DNA from: Metabacillus indicus LMG 22858
GTDB lineage: Bacteria; Bacillota; Bacilli; Bacillales; Bacillaceae
Direction of reading: 5' to 3'
NCBI RefSeq assembly: GCF_000708755.2
Contig: NZ_JGVU02000002.1
Coordinates: forward strand, 434,001 to 498,000
DNA length: 64,000 nt
The translations under genes were made by a program, and so were the position numbers. The notes below the pieces were generated by a model. That model was not told where the DNA came from. It was given only the letters and a program-made list of their open reading frames with translations, and searched no databases. Of this stretch, positions 1 through 8,751 are shown piece after piece; positions within the stretch are counted from its first letter, which is position 1, and each line of letters opens with the position of its first letter.

Positions 1-87
1 GTTCGAATTGATTCCATTTTTAGTGGCTATTTCGATCATTTCCGCTCGTTTTTTTTCAATTAGTTTTAATAGTTCTTGTTTAGACAC
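1..87 (-). CDS. Spo0E-like phosphatase, 5' part (cut by window edge)
   Basis: Only the first 29 codons are present, starting at a GTG (85-87) behind an AAGGA ribosome binding site at about 98-103. The N-terminus begins MSKQELLKLIEKKRAEMIE, the short helical start typical of Spo0E-family aspartyl phosphatases, which dephosphorylate Spo0A~P and delay sporulation. The family's SQELD signature would lie beyond the edge and is not seen. In B. subtilis the Spo0E-like ynzD lies beside ccdA, which fits. The assignment rests on a short N-terminus plus synteny. Confidence 0.6.
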   Translation of the reverse strand, partial: MSKQELLKLIEKKRAEMIEIATKNGINSN

Positions 88-353
88 GAAAACTTGTCCT
101 TTCTGTATGTAAGTTCTGCACGAACCTTGCTGGTAATTTCTATTATATCCTAAAATGGAAAATAATTCGAAGGGAAAATAAGGATTTTTTACTTTGATAT
201 ATGACTATTATAAAGGGAAGTCCTGACCGAATAAATCCTTTTAAGCAGATGTTAAGGAATTGACATAAAACTGTCACACAGTGAAACATATGTTTTTCAG
301 GCAGTATTTGCTAAAATATAGTGTGACTTTAAAGTTGAAAGGAGGGTTCATGG

Positions 354-1061
354 ATGACCGATGTTAATGTATTCTTAGCATTTGGAGCAGGATTTCTTTC
401 CTTTATCTCTCCTTGCTGTCTGCCTTTATATCCTGCGTTTCTGTCATACATAACAGGTGTTTCAGTCGGGGAGCTGAAGACTGAAAATGCCATGCTTCAA
501 AAACGGAGTATGCTGCACACACTGTGCTTCCTGATTGGATTTTCCATTATCTTTATTGCTCTTGGATTTGGAAGTTCCTTTATTGCCGATTTCTTCTTTG
601 GCTATAATGATCTGATCAGGCAGATTGGCGCCATTTTAATCATACTCTTCGGGCTTGTCATTGTGGGTGTTCTGCAGCCTGAATTTTTGATGAAAGAACG
701 CCGGTTTGAATTGAAAAACAGACCCTCCGGGTATATCGGTTCCGTGCTTATAGGTCTTGCTTTTGCAGCAGGATGGACACCATGCACCGGACCTATTCTT
801 ACAGCTGTCTTCGGGCTTACACTGAGCAATCCAGGTTCTGCTATGCTCTATATGTTTGCCTACGTACTTGGTTTTTCCATTCCTTTCTTTATCATGGCCT
901 TCTTTATCGGAAAGCTGGGATGGATCCGCAAGCACAGCCTGGTTATTATGAAAGCGGGCGGCTGGATCATGATTATCATTGGGATCATGCTGTTTTTTAA
1001 CTGGATGACAAAGATTATTATTGTGATGAGCAGGCTGTTTGGCGGGTTTACGGGATTTTAG
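354..1061 (+). CDS. ccdA: Cytochrome c-type biogenesis protein CcdA
   Basis: A polytopic membrane protein of 235 residues that passes reducing equivalents from cytoplasmic thioredoxin across the membrane for cytochrome c maturation and for endospore thiol-disulfide proteins. About six hydrophobic segments are visible. The two redox cysteines of the DsbD/CcdA core are recognisable, in [11 protein letters not shown] (C21/C22) and GWTPCTGP (C144). The start is set by GGAGG at 341-345; another ATG at 350 is out of frame and stops at once. It heads the conserved ccdA-yneI-ccdC group. A thioredoxin-like partner (yneN) lies further on at 8752. Confidence 0.95.
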   Translation: MTDVNVFLAFGAGFLSFISPCCLPLYPAFLSYITGVSVGELKTENAMLQKRSMLHTLCFLIGFSIIFIALGFGSSFIADFFFGYNDLIRQIGAILIILFGLVIVGVLQPEFLMKERRFELKNRPSGYIGSVLIGLAFAAGWTPCTGPILTAVFGLTLSNPGSAMLYMFAYVLGFSIPFFIMAFFIGKLGWIRKHSLVIMKAGGWIMIIIGIMLFFNWMTKIIIVMSRLFGGFTGF

Positions 1062-1089
1062 ACCTATTTTTTAGAAATTTTTGAGTCTT

Positions 1090-1123
1090 TTTTACTACAT
1101 TTTCTTCTGTAATTTGATATAAT
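1090..1123 (+). promoter_or_regulatory. Probable SigA promoter of yneI
   Basis: A perfect -10 TATAAT at 1118-1123 is preceded by TGA, making an extended -10 (TGATATAAT). The upstream T-rich stretch has no good -35 at normal spacing. It lies 54 bp before yneI. Confidence 0.45.
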
Positions 1124-1176
1124 ATCTCATAGAATAGTAGATCTTGCGTTCGTCGATTTAAAAAGGAGGCGCTTGC

Positions 1177-1536
1177 ATGGCCAGAGTGCTAATTGTTGAT
1201 GATGCCAAATTCATGAGATTAACCTTATCAAAGATTCTCGCATCCAAAGGACACGAGATTGCAGGAGAAGCGGAGAATGGCGCCGAAGCAGTCAAACTTT
1301 ATGAAAAGCTGAAACCGGACCTCGTTACGATGGATATTACGATGCCGGAAATGAACGGGATTGAAGCTTTGAAAGCGATAAGAGAGATGGATCCCGCTGC
1401 CAAAGTCGTTATCTGCTCTGCAATGGGCCAGCAGAAAATGGTGGTAGAGGCCATCGAAGCAGGAGCAAAGGATTTTATTACGAAGCCTTTTGATGAAACA
1501 AGAGTAAACGACGCGGTTTACCGCGTTCTGGGGTAA
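1177..1536 (+). CDS. yneI: CheY-like single-domain response regulator YneI
   Basis: A 119-residue stand-alone receiver domain without an output domain. Acidic pocket D8/D9, phospho-acceptor D53 (in LVTMDITMPEMNG), conserved S81 and K103 (ITKPF) are all present, so it should be phosphorylatable. Its partner kinase is not encoded nearby. The AAAGGAGGCG ribosome binding site is well placed. In B. subtilis the homologue lies between ccdA and ccdC and is not needed for cytochrome c synthesis, so its role is unclear. A hairpin terminator follows, so it is at least partly monocistronic. Confidence 0.92.
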   Translation: MARVLIVDDAKFMRLTLSKILASKGHEIAGEAENGAEAVKLYEKLKPDLVTMDITMPEMNGIEALKAIREMDPAAKVVICSAMGQQKMVVEAIEAGAKDFITKPFDETRVNDAVYRVLG

Positions 1537-1550
1537 ATTGCATGGAACGG

Positions 1551-1582
1551 CCATCTTTTGTGTAAAGAGATGGTTTTTTATT
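1551..1582 (+). terminator. Rho-independent terminator after yneI
   Basis: CCATCTTT / AAAGAGATGG stem with a short loop, followed by TTTTTTATTT. Confidence 0.75.
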
Positions 1583-1633
1583 TGCTTCAGTAGTATATTA
1601 TAGTAGTAACCATTTTAAAAAGGATTGATCACA

Positions 1634-2113
1634 TTGGTCATTTTCTCAACAATTGCTGCTGTTATCATGGCTCTAGGCGTCATGATGATCCGCATGAGAG
1701 CTTCTAAGAAACCCGCAAGTGCCAGAAAGATTATCCTGCCGCCGATTTTTATGAGCACGGGAGCGTTAATGTTTCTTCACCCGATGTTCAGAGTGACGCC
1801 GCTTGAATTCCTGGAAGCGATCACACTGGGGTTCTTTTTCTCCATCTTTCTTATTAAAACATCAAATTTTGAAGTCAAGGAAGATAAAATCTACCTGAAG
1901 CGCTCAAAAGCCTTTGCATTCATATTAATAGGGCTTCTCCTTATCAGGATTGCACTTAAATTTTATTTGAGCAACAGCATTGATGTCGGAGAATTGAGCG
2001 GCATGTTCTGGATTCTTGCATTCGGAATGATTGTTCCGTGGCGAATCGCCATGTATCTGTCATTCAGAAAGCTCGAAAATCAGCTGCCTCCATCGAATAT
2101 TCAGGCCACATAA
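1634..2113 (+). CDS. ccdC: CcdC family membrane protein
   Basis: A small polytopic membrane protein with about four transmembrane segments (near residues 2-15, 30-47, 53-68 and 90-105, with a further hydrophobic stretch near 120-140). It matches CcdC/YneJ of Bacillus in length and position. The biochemical function is unknown; the name reflects linkage to ccdA. I chose the TTG at 1634 (159 residues) because AAAAAGGA at 1617-1624 sits 9 nt upstream. The in-frame TTG at 1625 would abut the ribosome binding site. Confidence 0.88.
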   Translation: MVIFSTIAAVIMALGVMMIRMRASKKPASARKIILPPIFMSTGALMFLHPMFRVTPLEFLEAITLGFFFSIFLIKTSNFEVKEDKIYLKRSKAFAFILIGLLLIRIALKFYLSNSIDVGELSGMFWILAFGMIVPWRIAMYLSFRKLENQLPPSNIQAT

Positions 2114-2114
2114 A

Positions 2115-2149
2115 AACCCGCCGGGCTCAAGAGCCAGCGGGTTTTTTTA
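2115..2149. terminator. Bidirectional terminator between ccdC and yneK
   Basis: CCCGCCGGGCTC / GAGCCAGCGGG hairpin with A-run and T-run flanks; it serves the convergent genes on both sides. Confidence 0.85.
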
Positions 2150-2572
2150 AAATAGTGCCCGGTAAGGGGTATGATCAATATCTTTCTCTTTAAGACGCTT
2201 TAAAAGAAACTTATGGTCGCGCTTTGGAGTAGCTGTTATATATCCGCGAATCACAAGGTCCTGTGTAATAGATCCCGCATTTTCCTGAAGTGCCAGCTGG
2301 CCGATTTTGCCGGCAATTTTTGCCCGGGCAACATCCCTGAAAAGTTCAGGAACCGGTTCGACCAGATCCTCAAGCAGCTGTTTTTGGCTTGTATTCCATA
2401 AGTGCCTCGTCTGTTCAATATAATACGCTTCCCAATCAAGATCTGATTTTCCGTCTTCTTTAGGCAAGCGCTTTAAAAATTTCCGGAACATGAAAAACCC
2501 GCCTATTGCGAGCATGCCTGAAAGAAAAACGACCCAAAACAGTATAAACCATAGAAACCAGCCGTCAAGCAT
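2147..2572 (-). CDS. yneK: YneK, DUF2621 family membrane-anchored protein
   Basis: A protein of 141 residues with one N-terminal transmembrane segment (residues 4-28) and a basic, helical cytoplasmic part. The C-terminal ARAKIAGKIGQLA ... VIRGYITATPKRDHKFL resembles proto-chlorophyllide-reductase-like winged-helix domains, as annotated for DUF2621. Synteny with B. subtilis yneK (after ccdC, convergent) is exact. The role is unknown. Confidence 0.85.
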   Translation of the reverse strand: MLDGWFLWFILFWVVFLSGMLAIGGFFMFRKFLKRLPKEDGKSDLDWEAYYIEQTRHLWNTSQKQLLEDLVEPVPELFRDVARAKIAGKIGQLALQENAGSITQDLVIRGYITATPKRDHKFLLKRLKEKDIDHTPYRALF

Positions 2573-2643
2573 AGTTGTAACCCCCGTCCGTCAATGAATC
2601 TGCTATTATTATACACCAGGGGAAATTGGTTGAAAAGGCTGTC

Positions 2644-2838
2644 TCAGCTGGAATGGACCTGCTTTGAAAGCTCAAGAAGGGATTTTTTGACGGCAGTCAG
2701 TTTATTGCGGTCTTTGCCGGTTGACAGGTGGCCAAGCAATTCGGCATGAGCGATATAGACAGAGCGTTTATAAGACAAATCGACCCTGATCGTTCCACAA
2801 TTTGTCGGCAAATACAGAATTTCATACAATAATGTCAT
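2644..2838 (-). CDS. Small conserved-type hypothetical protein
   Basis: Sixty-four residues with an excellent AGGAGGAGCG ribosome binding site 6 nt before the ATG, which is the main evidence that the frame is real. Composition is ordinary for a cytoplasmic protein (MTLLYEILYLPTNCGTI..., then a basic helical tail). There is no signal peptide or membrane segment. I do not recognise the family. Confidence 0.6.
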   Translation of the reverse strand: MTLLYEILYLPTNCGTIRVDLSYKRSVYIAHAELLGHLSTGKDRNKLTAVKKSLLELSKQVHSS

Positions 2839-2959
2839 AAACGCTCCTCCTAGAAATGGCGTTTTCTTTTTATTATATGATTAAATCAGCCTATAAAAAA
2901 GAATTATTTTCATATTTTTGTAAAAATTTGTAGCTTAAATCAGGTATTTTGACATAAAA

Positions 2960-2996
2960 GAAAAGACTTCCTGTCAGCAGGATGTCTTTTTTTTGC
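2960..2996 (-). terminator. Terminator of the DUF2639 gene
   Basis: On the minus strand AAGACATCCTG-CTGA-CAGGAAGTCTT followed by TTCTTTT. It is also U-rich in the plus direction, so it may act both ways. Confidence 0.7.
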
Positions 2997-3024
2997 GAGA
3001 AAAACAGATGAACAGCGTCTTCAT

Positions 3025-3168
3025 TTATTTCTCAAGTGCCTGATCATATAAATTCCGGAGTACAAACGTTTTGTACATTTTCAGTTTTCTTCTTTCAATC
3101 GGGTGCCTGGTCATTCCCATTTCCCTGAGTGCTTTCACATACCATCCTTTGGAGCCATAATAGGCCAT
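3025..3168 (-). CDS. DUF2639 small protein (YflJ-like)
   Basis: Forty-seven residues: MAYYGSKGWYVKALREMGMT, then RHPIERRKLKMYKTFVLRNL and a short acidic end. The GSKGWYV and ...HPIERRKL..YKT.VLRNLY signatures are those of the DUF2639 family of Bacillus small proteins, whose function is unknown. AAAGGGG precedes it; the in-frame ATG at 3174 lies too close to that site, so 3168 is preferred. Too short to appear in a standard long-ORF scan. Confidence 0.75.
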   Translation of the reverse strand: MAYYGSKGWYVKALREMGMTRHPIERRKLKMYKTFVLRNLYDQALEK

Positions 3169-3291
3169 AAGCATACCCCTTTAGTCTTTTAGAAAAAAAT
3201 ATGTTTTGCCATCGATTTTCAGAACGGCAGTGACATAAAAAAGAAACATTTAAGACCTGTCAACATACGCTGAAAGATAGGGGGTTCTAAT

Positions 3292-3438
3292 ATGGAAAAG
3301 TACTATTGCACAAACTGCATGCTGCTCCTGGAACAAAACAAAATGTGTCCTCGGTGCGGAAATCAGCTGATCAAGAAAATAGAAATCAATGTCCAGGCTC
3401 AAAGCACCAAACCTTCAAAAAAACAATCTGAATTGTAA
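3292..3438 (+). CDS. Small zinc-ribbon protein
   Basis: Forty-eight residues with two CxxC knuckles, CTNC (residues 6-9) and CPRCG (19-23), then a basic linker and a polar tail. This is a minimal zinc ribbon. AGGGGG 8 nt before the ATG is a good ribosome binding site. The last 24 nt overlap the convergent GerPA-like gene. Zinc binding is inferred from the four cysteines; no partner is evident. Confidence 0.65.
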   Translation: MEKYYCTNCMLLLEQNKMCPRCGNQLIKKIEINVQAQSTKPSKKQSEL

Positions 3439-3600
3439 ACGCGGCATCTGATCGGATGCCGTTTCATTTTCCTCTGACGACTGTTCAGAATCCTGAACGG
3501 TTTTGCTCGCTTCATTTGAAGACATGCGGATACAATTGCCGAAATTGACTGTGCCGCCTGTAATTTCATTGATCACAAGGTTTTTAATATAGACTCCCAC
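3415..3600 (-). CDS. GerPA/GerPF-like spore germination protein
   Basis: About 61 residues beginning VGVYIKNLVINEITGGTVNF, followed by GNCIRMSSNEASKT. The 'I..I.GG.V.FGD....P...SKT' pattern is that of the small GerPA/GerPF proteins, which help germinants pass the spore coat. The acidic Ser/Glu-rich tail is less typical. Starting at the GTG at 3600 puts AAGGAG 10 nt upstream; the GTG at 3609 lies right on the ribosome binding site. The tail overlaps the zinc-ribbon gene convergently by 24 nt. Confidence 0.65.
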   Translation of the reverse strand: MGVYIKNLVINEITGGTVNFGNCIRMSSNEASKTVQDSEQSSEENETASDQMPRLQFRLFF

Positions 3601-3701
3601 TGCATACACGCTCCTTCTTCCTTATACATATGCCTGACAAGAAGGACTTGTCTGAGCAGAAACCTATAAAATGACACTTTCTGCGCAGATTTTGGCGGAA
3701 A

Positions 3702-3731
3702 AAATAAAAAAGCAAGCTGTGCTTGCTTTAA
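3702..3731 (-). terminator. Terminator of cotM
   Basis: AAAGCAAGC-ACA-GCTTGCTTT then TTTATTTT on the minus strand, overlapping the stop codon of the CotM gene. Confidence 0.8.
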
Positions 3732-4129
3732 AGAGCAAATTGAACCGGAATATATGAGCTTTTCCGTGAGCAGCTTCCTTCTTTGAAAATTTTCACTTCA
3801 AGAATATCATTTGAGAACACAGCCTCAATCTTTTTTTTCTCAAGTGAAAAAGGAAGAAGGATGGATCTCTCCAGCTGATCTGATTCTGTCGTCTGCCGGG
3901 CAGTCTGTGCGGTGATAATGAGCGTTTCACGGTTTGCTCTAATCTGTATATCTTCCGGTTTTACATCTGCGAACTCTGCCTCAACAATGTATTCCTCGCT
4001 TGTTTCAAACAAATCCACCCGGAAGGATCTGCAATCAAGGAGGGCAGAGAACGGGTCTGTGAAAAACTGGTTCATCCAGTCTTCAATACAGCTCAGATCA
4101 GATGGTTTTGAACGCTTTTTTTTGTCCAT
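3728..4129 (-). CDS. cotM: CotM-like spore coat protein (Hsp20/alpha-crystallin fold)
   Basis: About 133 residues with an alpha-crystallin (Hsp20) domain: FRVDLFETSEEYIVEAEFAD, then VKPEDIQI...LIITAQ and a C-terminal LEVKIFK strand. Small heat-shock proteins of this type are outer spore-coat components in Bacillus (CotM). Position between yneK and sspP matches B. subtilis. The start at 4129 (MDKKKRSKPSD) is preferred because GGAGG lies 10 nt upstream; the longer frame to 4153 has no ribosome binding site. Confidence 0.85.
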   Translation of the reverse strand: MDKKKRSKPSDLSCIEDWMNQFFTDPFSALLDCRSFRVDLFETSEEYIVEAEFADVKPEDIQIRANRETLIITAQTARQTTESDQLERSILLPFSLEKKKIEAVFSNDILEVKIFKEGSCSRKSSYIPVQFAL

Positions 4130-4432
4130 CTCATGTTGACCTCCAAAAACCATGCTACTTTCATTTTATTCAGCTCATTATCAGGACGTGAATAGAAGAC
4201 AGATTGTGCAGAAATGCTGTGAAGCTGACATGCGGAAGGCTGTGCAACAGTTGAATGCGGGGCTCTTTCTATAGTTCAGTTTATTTCCTGCTGATTGTGT
4301 TCATGCCTGGCATAAAAAGAAAAATTCCATGAACGGCAGGGGCGTTTTGTGCAGTCTAGTTGTGGTTTGTTTAGATGGCAGCGGGAGGGGGGATGATTGC
4401 GTTTTGTATTCAGTTTCGGGGCTAAACTTTTT

Positions 4433-4911
4433 TGTTGAAACAAAATTACCTGAAAAGTCAAAAGCGGACTATTTAAGGGGATATCTTGTGTATGCTTAGG
4501 AGTTAAAGAAGTTATTATTTTCATTGCGCTCTGCACGCTGTCCAGCTCCAGCGCTCAACTCCTCTGCCAGAACGGAACCATCGGTAAAGTCAAAAAGCGC
4601 CTTTACCGCTGTTTCCTTATCTGACTCCCGGAGCTAAACGACCGCTTCCGCTTTTCGGTATTGTCCAGCTCCGCCTCCTAGTCCTTCCGTCAGAACAAAA
4701 TCCCCGAAAAAGTCAAACCCGGACTTTTCGGGAGATTTCATGTCTAAGCTGAGAAGTTAAGAAATCTTTGCGCTCATTCCGCACTGCACACTGTCCAGCT
4801 TCAGCGCCTAACTCCTCGGCCAGAACGGCTCCGCCGAAAAAAGCAAAACCGGCTTTTTTCGGCGGAGCCTTTTCTGTCCTTCGGAGCTAAGCAAGGCGCT
4901 TCCGCTTTTCT
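4433..4911. repeat. Array of four related hairpin-containing intergenic repeats
   Basis: Units of roughly 105-130 bp begin at about 4433 (degenerate), 4538, 4659 and 4791. Shared blocks are TGTCCAGCTCCAGCGC, AACTCCTC.GCCAGAAC, GGAGCTAA..GACCGCTTCCG and CGCTTCCGCTTTTC. Each complete unit carries a perfect hairpin in the same place, but with different stem sequence. Similar 'GTCCAGCTCCAGCGCCTAG' elements are common between genes in Bacillaceae. This fills the 780-bp gap between cotM and sspP; no gene is supported there. Confidence 0.75.
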
Positions 4912-4913
4912 AG

Positions 4914-5060
4914 TTACATATCATGATGCGAATGATTCTTTTGCCTTGTGTGGTTGCGGTTTTTTACTTTTTTGGATCCGTCGAGCGGTTCGGGCTGGCC
5001 GGGGTTGTTTCCTTTTGGAGCGTTTTTGTGCATGTCTTTGCTGTTGTTTTTGTTTGTCAT
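4914..5060 (-). CDS. sspP: Small acid-soluble spore protein P (SspP/CotL)
   Basis: Forty-eight residues starting [20 protein letters not shown], then [17 protein letters not shown] and a His-rich end. It is nearly collinear with B. subtilis SspP, a minor spore protein of the core. The AAAGGAGGGTGA ribosome binding site is strong. Two overlapping plus-strand frames here are shadows. In B. subtilis sspP is forespore-specific and lies with sspO upstream of citB, as here, although a separate plus-strand gene intervenes. Confidence 0.92.
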   Translation of the reverse strand: MTNKNNSKDMHKNAPKGNNPGQPEPLDGSKKVKNRNHTRQKNHSHHDM

Positions 5061-5188
5061 AGGTGTCACCCTCCTTTACCTTTATCTTGGTTTAAAGGGT
5101 GCTCGTTCATGCAAAAGAGAGGCTGTATAATATGACCATTGAAAAACCAAAATAAAGACAGATTCAGCCACTTTAAGGAGGAAAGATC

Positions 5189-5452
5189 ATGCCTTATCAT
5201 AAAAATAAACAGCAGGCATTTCAGGCCGCACAGCAGGGGACTGCTCAGGCAGAAAATATGTACCAGCAGCTTTCAGCAGAAACACCGGATTACGGGATTC
5301 AGCTCAGTCATCTGAAAGAAGAAATCAACGAAGCTTATGAACAGATCAACAATGCGCTTGAAGTTGCATCAGAAACGCAAAGGGAAACACTGGAGCAATA
5401 CAGAAGAGATTTGTCAAAGATTGTTGCTGAAGTAAATATTGAAGAACAATAA
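5189..5452 (+). CDS. Hypothetical Gln/Glu-rich helical protein
   Basis: Eighty-seven residues, MPYHKNKQQAFQAAQQGTAQ then a long stretch with heptad-like hydrophobics and many Q/E/N. It is predicted to be all-helical, perhaps a coiled coil, with no Cys, no Trp and no membrane segment. AAGGAGGAAAG precedes the ATG, and a terminator follows. It lies between the two spore-protein genes sspP and sspO, which suggests but does not show a spore role. I do not recognise the family. Confidence 0.75.
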   Translation: MPYHKNKQQAFQAAQQGTAQAENMYQQLSAETPDYGIQLSHLKEEINEAYEQINNALEVASETQRETLEQYRRDLSKIVAEVNIEEQ

Positions 5453-5454
5453 AC

Positions 5455-5483
5455 AAAAACGACGGGAGCTCCGTCGTTTTTTG
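5455..5483. terminator. Bidirectional terminator
   Basis: AAAAACGACGG-GAGCT-CCGTCGTTTTT hairpin between the convergent 5189 gene and sspO. Confidence 0.85.
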
Positions 5484-5485
5484 TT

Positions 5486-5635
5486 TTATTGATTTGTCTT
5501 GCGCTTCTTATTATTCTGCTTCTGGGCTGCTGATAGAGGCTCATTTGAAAATTCTTCGTTGTATCCTGCGCCTTTTCCCTGAGCAGAAGCTGCATTCATG
5601 CCTTCATTCGCATGGTTTGCCTTGCGTTTGGCCAT
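5486..5635 (-). CDS. sspO: Small acid-soluble spore protein O (SspO/CotK)
   Basis: Forty-nine residues: [20 protein letters not shown], then [18 protein letters not shown] and a final NNKKRKTNQ. This matches SspO of B. subtilis from end to end. The ATG at 5635 is preceded by GGGGGTGA; the frame extends upstream but has no other ribosome binding site. It is a minor spore-core protein, divergent from citB as in B. subtilis. Confidence 0.93.
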   Translation of the reverse strand: MAKRKANHANEGMNAASAQGKGAGYNEEFSNEPLSAAQKQNNKKRKTNQ

Positions 5636-5731
5636 AACTGTCACCCCCATGCTGATAGTGTTTGTTTTCTGTCGAAATTGATGTGCGCGGTTACAATTCT
5701 TTCTATTGAAAAAGGTCTGAAGTTTACAACT

Positions 5732-5746
5732 ATAAGAACTACTTAT
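5732..5746 (+). promoter_or_regulatory. Candidate CcpC operator upstream of citB
   Basis: ATAAGAACTACTTAT is an exact ATAA-N7-TTAT dyad, the motif bound by the citrate-responsive LysR regulator CcpC at citB in B. subtilis. A second ATAA half-site falls at 5755-5758, on the -35 region. The match is seen; CcpC binding is inferred. Confidence 0.6.
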
Positions 5747-5751
5747 GTACT

Positions 5752-5781
5752 TTGATAACAGCATTGTTATTTACTTATGTT
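5752..5781 (+). promoter_or_regulatory. Probable citB promoter
   Basis: TTGATA (5752-5757), an 18-nt spacer and TATGTT (5776-5781). It leaves a leader of roughly 90 nt before the citB ribosome binding site AAAGGGGAG. Confidence 0.5.
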
Positions 5782-5878
5782 AAAACATGTATTAAGATGA
5801 ACATGTGCGAAGTAATTGGTGGGAGAGACCGAGGTTTCGACACAAACGTCGATTTTGATTTAAAAGGGGAGAAAACAT

Positions 5879-8605
5879 ATGACGAAACAAGAGCAATTAG
5901 CACATCACGATGTTTTCCAAGCGCGTAAAAGTTTTACAGTAGGCGGAAAAACATACAACTATTATTCATTAAAAGCATTAGAAGATGCAGGAATCGGCAA
6001 TGTTTCCAAACTGCCGTATTCCATTAAAGTTCTGCTTGAATCAGTTTTGAGACAGGTAGATGGAAGAGTTATTACAAAAGAGCACGTTGAAAACCTTGCA
6101 AAATGGGGCACAGCTGAGCAAAAAGAACTTGATGTGCCATTTAAGCCATCACGCGTCATCCTTCAGGATTTCACAGGCGTTCCTGCCGTTGTTGACTTGG
6201 CATCACTCAGAAAAGCAATGGCTGACATTGGGGGAAATCCTGATGTAATCAATCCAGAGATTCCGGTAGATCTTGTCATTGACCACTCTGTACAGGTTGA
6301 TAAAGCGGGCACAATGGACTCTCTGCAATTTAACATGGAGCTTGAGTTCGAGCGCAACGCAGAACGTTACAAATTCTTGAGCTGGGCTAAGAAAGCGTTT
6401 AACAACTACCGTGCGGTTCCGCCAGCAACAGGGATCGTTCACCAGGTAAACCTTGAGTACCTTGCAAATGTCGTTCACGCAGTAGAAGGTGCAGACGGCA
6501 CATTTGAAACATATCCGGATTCACTTGTAGGAACAGACTCCCACACGACAATGATCAACGGTATCGGTGTTCTTGGATGGGGTGTCGGCGGAATTGAAGC
6601 GGAAGCAGGCATGCTTGGCCAGCCTTCATATTTCCCGGTTCCTGAAGTCATTGGCGTTAAACTTACAGGTAAAATGCCAAACGGAACAACAGCTACAGAC
6701 CTTGCACTGAAAGTGACTCAGGTCCTTCGCCAAAAAGGCGTAGTAGGCAAATTTGTGGAATTCTTCGGACCTGGCGTACCGCAGCTTCCGCTTGCAGACC
6801 GTGCGACAATTGCCAACATGGCACCAGAGTATGGCGCAACATGCGGATTCTTCCCGGTTGACGGCGAATCCCTTGAATATATGAAGCTTACTGGCCGCGA
6901 CAGCGAGCTTGTTGATATGGTTGAGGCATACTGCAAAGAGAACGAACTTTTCTTCTCGCCTGATGTGGAGCCTACGTACACTTCGGTTGTAGAAATTGAC
7001 CTTGCAGAAATCGAGCCGAATCTTTCAGGACCTAAACGTCCTCAAGATTTAATTCCTCTTTCTGCTATGCAAAAATCGTTCCAGACAGCTCTTGCTGCAC
7101 CTGCTGGAAATCAGGGCTTCGGTCTTGAAGCTGCAGAAGCAGGAAAAGAGATCTCTGTTACGCTTGCAAACGGCGAAGTAACAAATATGAAGACCGGCGC
7201 AATTGCGATTGCGGCCATTACAAGCTGTACAAACACATCGAATCCTTATGTTCTTGTAGGTGCAGGTCTTGTAGCGAAAAAAGCGATTGAAAAAGGAATG
7301 AAGGTGCCGGCTTACGTAAAAACTTCTTTAGCTCCAGGCTCTAAAGTAGTTACAGGCTACCTTGAAAATTCCGGCCTTCTTCCATATATGAACCAATTAG
7401 GCTTCAACGTTGTAGGATACGGCTGTACGACTTGTATCGGAAACTCAGGTCCGCTTGCTGATGAAATTGAAAAAGCGGTTGCTGAAAACGATCTTCTTGT
7501 TACATCCGTTCTTTCCGGAAACCGTAACTTTGAAGGACGCATCCATCCACTGGTAAAAGGAAACTATCTTGCTTCTCCGCCGCTTGTTGTGGCATATGCA
7601 CTTGCAGGCACAGTGAACATTGACCTTAAAAATGATTCACTTGGAAAAGACAAAGACGGAAATGATGTCTTCTTCGATGACATCTGGCCTTCTATGGATG
7701 AAATTAATGAAATCGTTAAGCAAACAGTTACTCCTGAGCTGTTCAGACAGGAATATGGCCGTGTGTTTGACGACAATGAGCGCTGGAATGCGATTCAGAC
7801 GACAGATGAGGCTCTTTACAAGTGGGATCAAGATTCTACTTACATTCAGAACCCTCCATTTTTCGAGAACCTGAATCCGGAGCCGGGTCTTGTTGAACCG
7901 CTCAGAAATCTCCGAGTTGTAGCTAAGTTTGGAGACTCTGTGACAACAGACCACATTTCACCAGCCGGTTCAATCGGAAAAGACACGCCGGCAGGCCGTT
8001 ACCTGCAGGAAAAAGGCGTAAGCCCTAGAGAGTTTAACTCATACGGTTCACGCCGCGGTAATCATGAAGTGATGATGCGCGGTACGTTTGCCAATATCCG
8101 CATTAAAAACCAAGTAGCACCTGGAACAGAAGGTGGATACACAACGTACTGGCCAACTGGTGAAGTAACTTCCATTTACGATGCATGCATGAAGTACAAA
8201 CAAGACGGTACAGGGCTTGTAGTTCTTGCAGGCAAAGATTACGGAATGGGAAGCTCACGCGACTGGGCTGCTAAAGGAACGAACCTTCTTGGCATTAAAA
8301 CAGTTATTGCTGAAAGCTTCGAGCGCATTCACAGAAGCAACCTTGTATTCATGGGCGTTCTGCCGCTTCAGTTTAAACAAGGCGAAAATGCTGAAGTGCT
8401 TGGTTTGACTGGAACTGAATCAATCGAAGTGCTGATTGACGAAACGGTTAAGCCGCGCGACCATGTGAAAGTGAGAGCGACTGATTTAGAAGGCAATGTA
8501 AAAGAATTTGAAGTGCTTGTCCGCTTCGACAGCGATGTTGAAGTTGACTACTACCGCCATGGCGGAATTCTTCAAATGGTTCTTCGCGAGAAGATCAAAG
8601 GCTGA
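5879..8605 (+). CDS. citB: Aconitate hydratase (aconitase A)
   Basis: A 908-residue iron-sulfur enzyme interconverting citrate and isocitrate in the TCA cycle. The three [4Fe-4S] ligands are C450 (TSCTNTSNP) and C516/C519 ([12 protein letters not shown]). Further signatures are [20 protein letters not shown] and the C-terminal swivel domain with [11 protein letters not shown]. Length equals B. subtilis CitB. Without its cluster this family also binds mRNA as an iron-regulatory protein. Expression is probably under CcpC (dyad at 5732). It is followed by a strong terminator. Confidence 0.98.
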   Translation: MTKQEQLAHHDVFQARKSFTVGGKTYNYYSLKALEDAGIGNVSKLPYSIKVLLESVLRQVDGRVITKEHVENLAKWGTAEQKELDVPFKPSRVILQDFTGVPAVVDLASLRKAMADIGGNPDVINPEIPVDLVIDHSVQVDKAGTMDSLQFNMELEFERNAERYKFLSWAKKAFNNYRAVPPATGIVHQVNLEYLANVVHAVEGADGTFETYPDSLVGTDSHTTMINGIGVLGWGVGGIEAEAGMLGQPSYFPVPEVIGVKLTGKMPNGTTATDLALKVTQVLRQKGVVGKFVEFFGPGVPQLPLADRATIANMAPEYGATCGFFPVDGESLEYMKLTGRDSELVDMVEAYCKENELFFSPDVEPTYTSVVEIDLAEIEPNLSGPKRPQDLIPLSAMQKSFQTALAAPAGNQGFGLEAAEAGKEISVTLANGEVTNMKTGAIAIAAITSCTNTSNPYVLVGAGLVAKKAIEKGMKVPAYVKTSLAPGSKVVTGYLENSGLLPYMNQLGFNVVGYGCTTCIGNSGPLADEIEKAVAENDLLVTSVLSGNRNFEGRIHPLVKGNYLASPPLVVAYALAGTVNIDLKNDSLGKDKDGNDVFFDDIWPSMDEINEIVKQTVTPELFRQEYGRVFDDNERWNAIQTTDEALYKWDQDSTYIQNPPFFENLNPEPGLVEPLRNLRVVAKFGDSVTTDHISPAGSIGKDTPAGRYLQEKGVSPREFNSYGSRRGNHEVMMRGTFANIRIKNQVAPGTEGGYTTYWPTGEVTSIYDACMKYKQDGTGLVVLAGKDYGMGSSRDWAAKGTNLLGIKTVIAESFERIHRSNLVFMGVLPLQFKQGENAEVLGLTGTESIEVLIDETVKPRDHVKVRATDLEGNVKEFEVLVRFDSDVEVDYYRHGGILQMVLREKIKG

Positions 8606-8607
8606 TT

Positions 8608-8637
8608 ATAAAAGGGCGGACTTCCGCCCTTTTTTAT
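8608..8637 (+). terminator. Terminator of citB
   Basis: AAAAGGGCGGA-CTT-CCGCCCTTTTTTATTTT. Confidence 0.9.
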
Positions 8638-8751
8638 TTTGTTCAATTCTGTTGTTCTTTTCAAAAAGAGATGATTTAATGAAAAAGAGACTTGTCCATT
8701 TGTGGACAGCATATACATAAACAGACAAGCATGCACCAAGGGGGAAAAACG

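Noticed and set aside
4276-4536. 86-codon minus-strand frame in the repeat region
   Set aside because: No ribosome binding site, odd composition and overlap with the degenerate hairpin repeat; not coding.
4923-5135. Two plus-strand frames (70 and 60 codons)
   Set aside because: They lie antisense to sspP, a clearly recognised spore protein with a strong ribosome binding site.
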